A stretch of 64,000 nt of DNA from Rhodanobacter sp. B05 (GTDB taxonomy: Bacteria > Pseudomonadota > Gammaproteobacteria > Xanthomonadales > Rhodanobacteraceae): assembly GCF_002001085.1 (NCBI RefSeq), contig NZ_MUNU01000003.1, positions 62,001 to 126,000 on the forward strand, read 5' to 3'. The notes under the pieces are model-generated. The model ran no database searches. It saw nothing but the letters and a program-made list of their open reading frames with translations, and was not told where the DNA came from. Shown here in pieces: positions 63,802 to 64,000 of the stretch. Position numbers and translations under genes: made by a program. The stretch's first letter is position 1. Every line of letters begins with the position of its first letter.

Positions 63802-64000
63802 CCGGCCGCGGCGGGTGGCATGTGGCGACGGAAACGTGATGCAATCGTGCGCCCCAGCCCCATCATGCGGTCAACAAGTGCGAGAATCCGCAGGCATAAT
63901 CAGCGCGCCGGGCTCCGGTCCGGCCGACGCCGGACAGGCTCCGGCGCTACCTGGGGCATCCACAGATCGACAGGCCGCACCGTCGGCATAGCGAGGGGAC
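63802..64000. other. 199 bases after lepB, no gene seen
   Basis: No open frame with good codon use. A CATAAT at 63895-63900 could be a -10 element for the next gene, which in related bacteria would be a small DUF4845 gene or rnc; this is a guess. Confidence 0.35.

Overview
The window is ordinary chromosomal DNA of a GC-rich gammaproteobacterium, most likely order Xanthomonadales, family Rhodanobacteraceae (Rhodanobacter/Dyella/Frateuria-like). I base this on gene order (pyrG-kdsA-eno-ftsB-ispD-ispF, surE-pcm-nlpD, rpoE-rseA-degP without rseB), on protein sequences that look like Xanthomonad versions (KdsA, Pcm, PpsA, ClpP), and on high GC throughout. The assignment is from memory of these families, not from a search. 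I see 54 protein genes and 12 tRNA genes, and no rRNA, CRISPR array, prophage, transposase or integrase.

Layout. 1-7.2 kb: end of an ABC exporter, two small lipoproteins, an exported protein of unknown function, a non-haem diiron enzyme that looks like the 1-alkene-forming UndA, and a membrane GGDEF-EAL protein. 7.2-21 kb: pepP diverging from the housekeeping run pyrG, kdsA, eno, ftsB, ispD, ispF, mgtE, truD, then smr (opposite strand), surE, pcm, a yqaA-type gene and nlpD. 21-32.5 kb: yhbY and a small Mth938-type gene diverging from rlmE-ftsH, a five-tRNA operon, tRNA-Leu, then the protein quality-control block tig, clpP, clpX, lon and HU. 32.5-39.8 kb: two tRNAs, ppiD, mltD-gloB diverging from a yafS-like methyltransferase, rnhA and dnaQ, a PP2C phosphatase and tRNA-Ser. 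40-46.7 kb: a FadL-type porin with a PsrA-like TetR regulator, ppsA and its regulator ppsR, and a DUF1249 gene. 46.7-54.4 kb: a tRNA operon (Ala-Glu-Asp) on the minus strand, a CPA2 antiporter, an FKBP isomerase, ugd-slyX, a DUF2058 gene and a FadJ/FadB-like enzyme. 54.6-64 kb: an orphan gene, a second GGDEF-EAL protein, then the envelope-stress and secretion run rpoE, rseA, degP, lepA, lepB.

How the genes work together. Envelope upkeep is the main theme: Kdo synthesis (kdsA), divisome (ftsB), isoprenoid supply (ispD/F), amidase activation (nlpD), lytic transglycosylase (mltD), periplasmic folding and proteolysis (ppiD, FKBP, degP), the sigma-E response (rpoE-rseA) and signal peptidase (lepB). 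Cytoplasmic proteolysis (tig-clpP-clpX-lon, ftsH) forms a second block. Fatty-acid handling (FadL porin, PsrA-like repressor, FadJ-like enzyme, UndA-like oxidase) and cyclic-di-GMP turnover (two proteins) are scattered through the window.

The least ordinary signals are not in the gene list itself. They are the UndA-like gene; a 13-bp perfect hairpin that encloses the kdsA start codon; a palindromic element apparently inserted in frame in ppsA; a short inverted repeat whose arms supply the stop codons of both truD and smr; and a 31-bp perfect hairpin that includes the 3' end of tRNA-Ser and recurs 180 bp downstream around a strongly structured, gene-free stretch.
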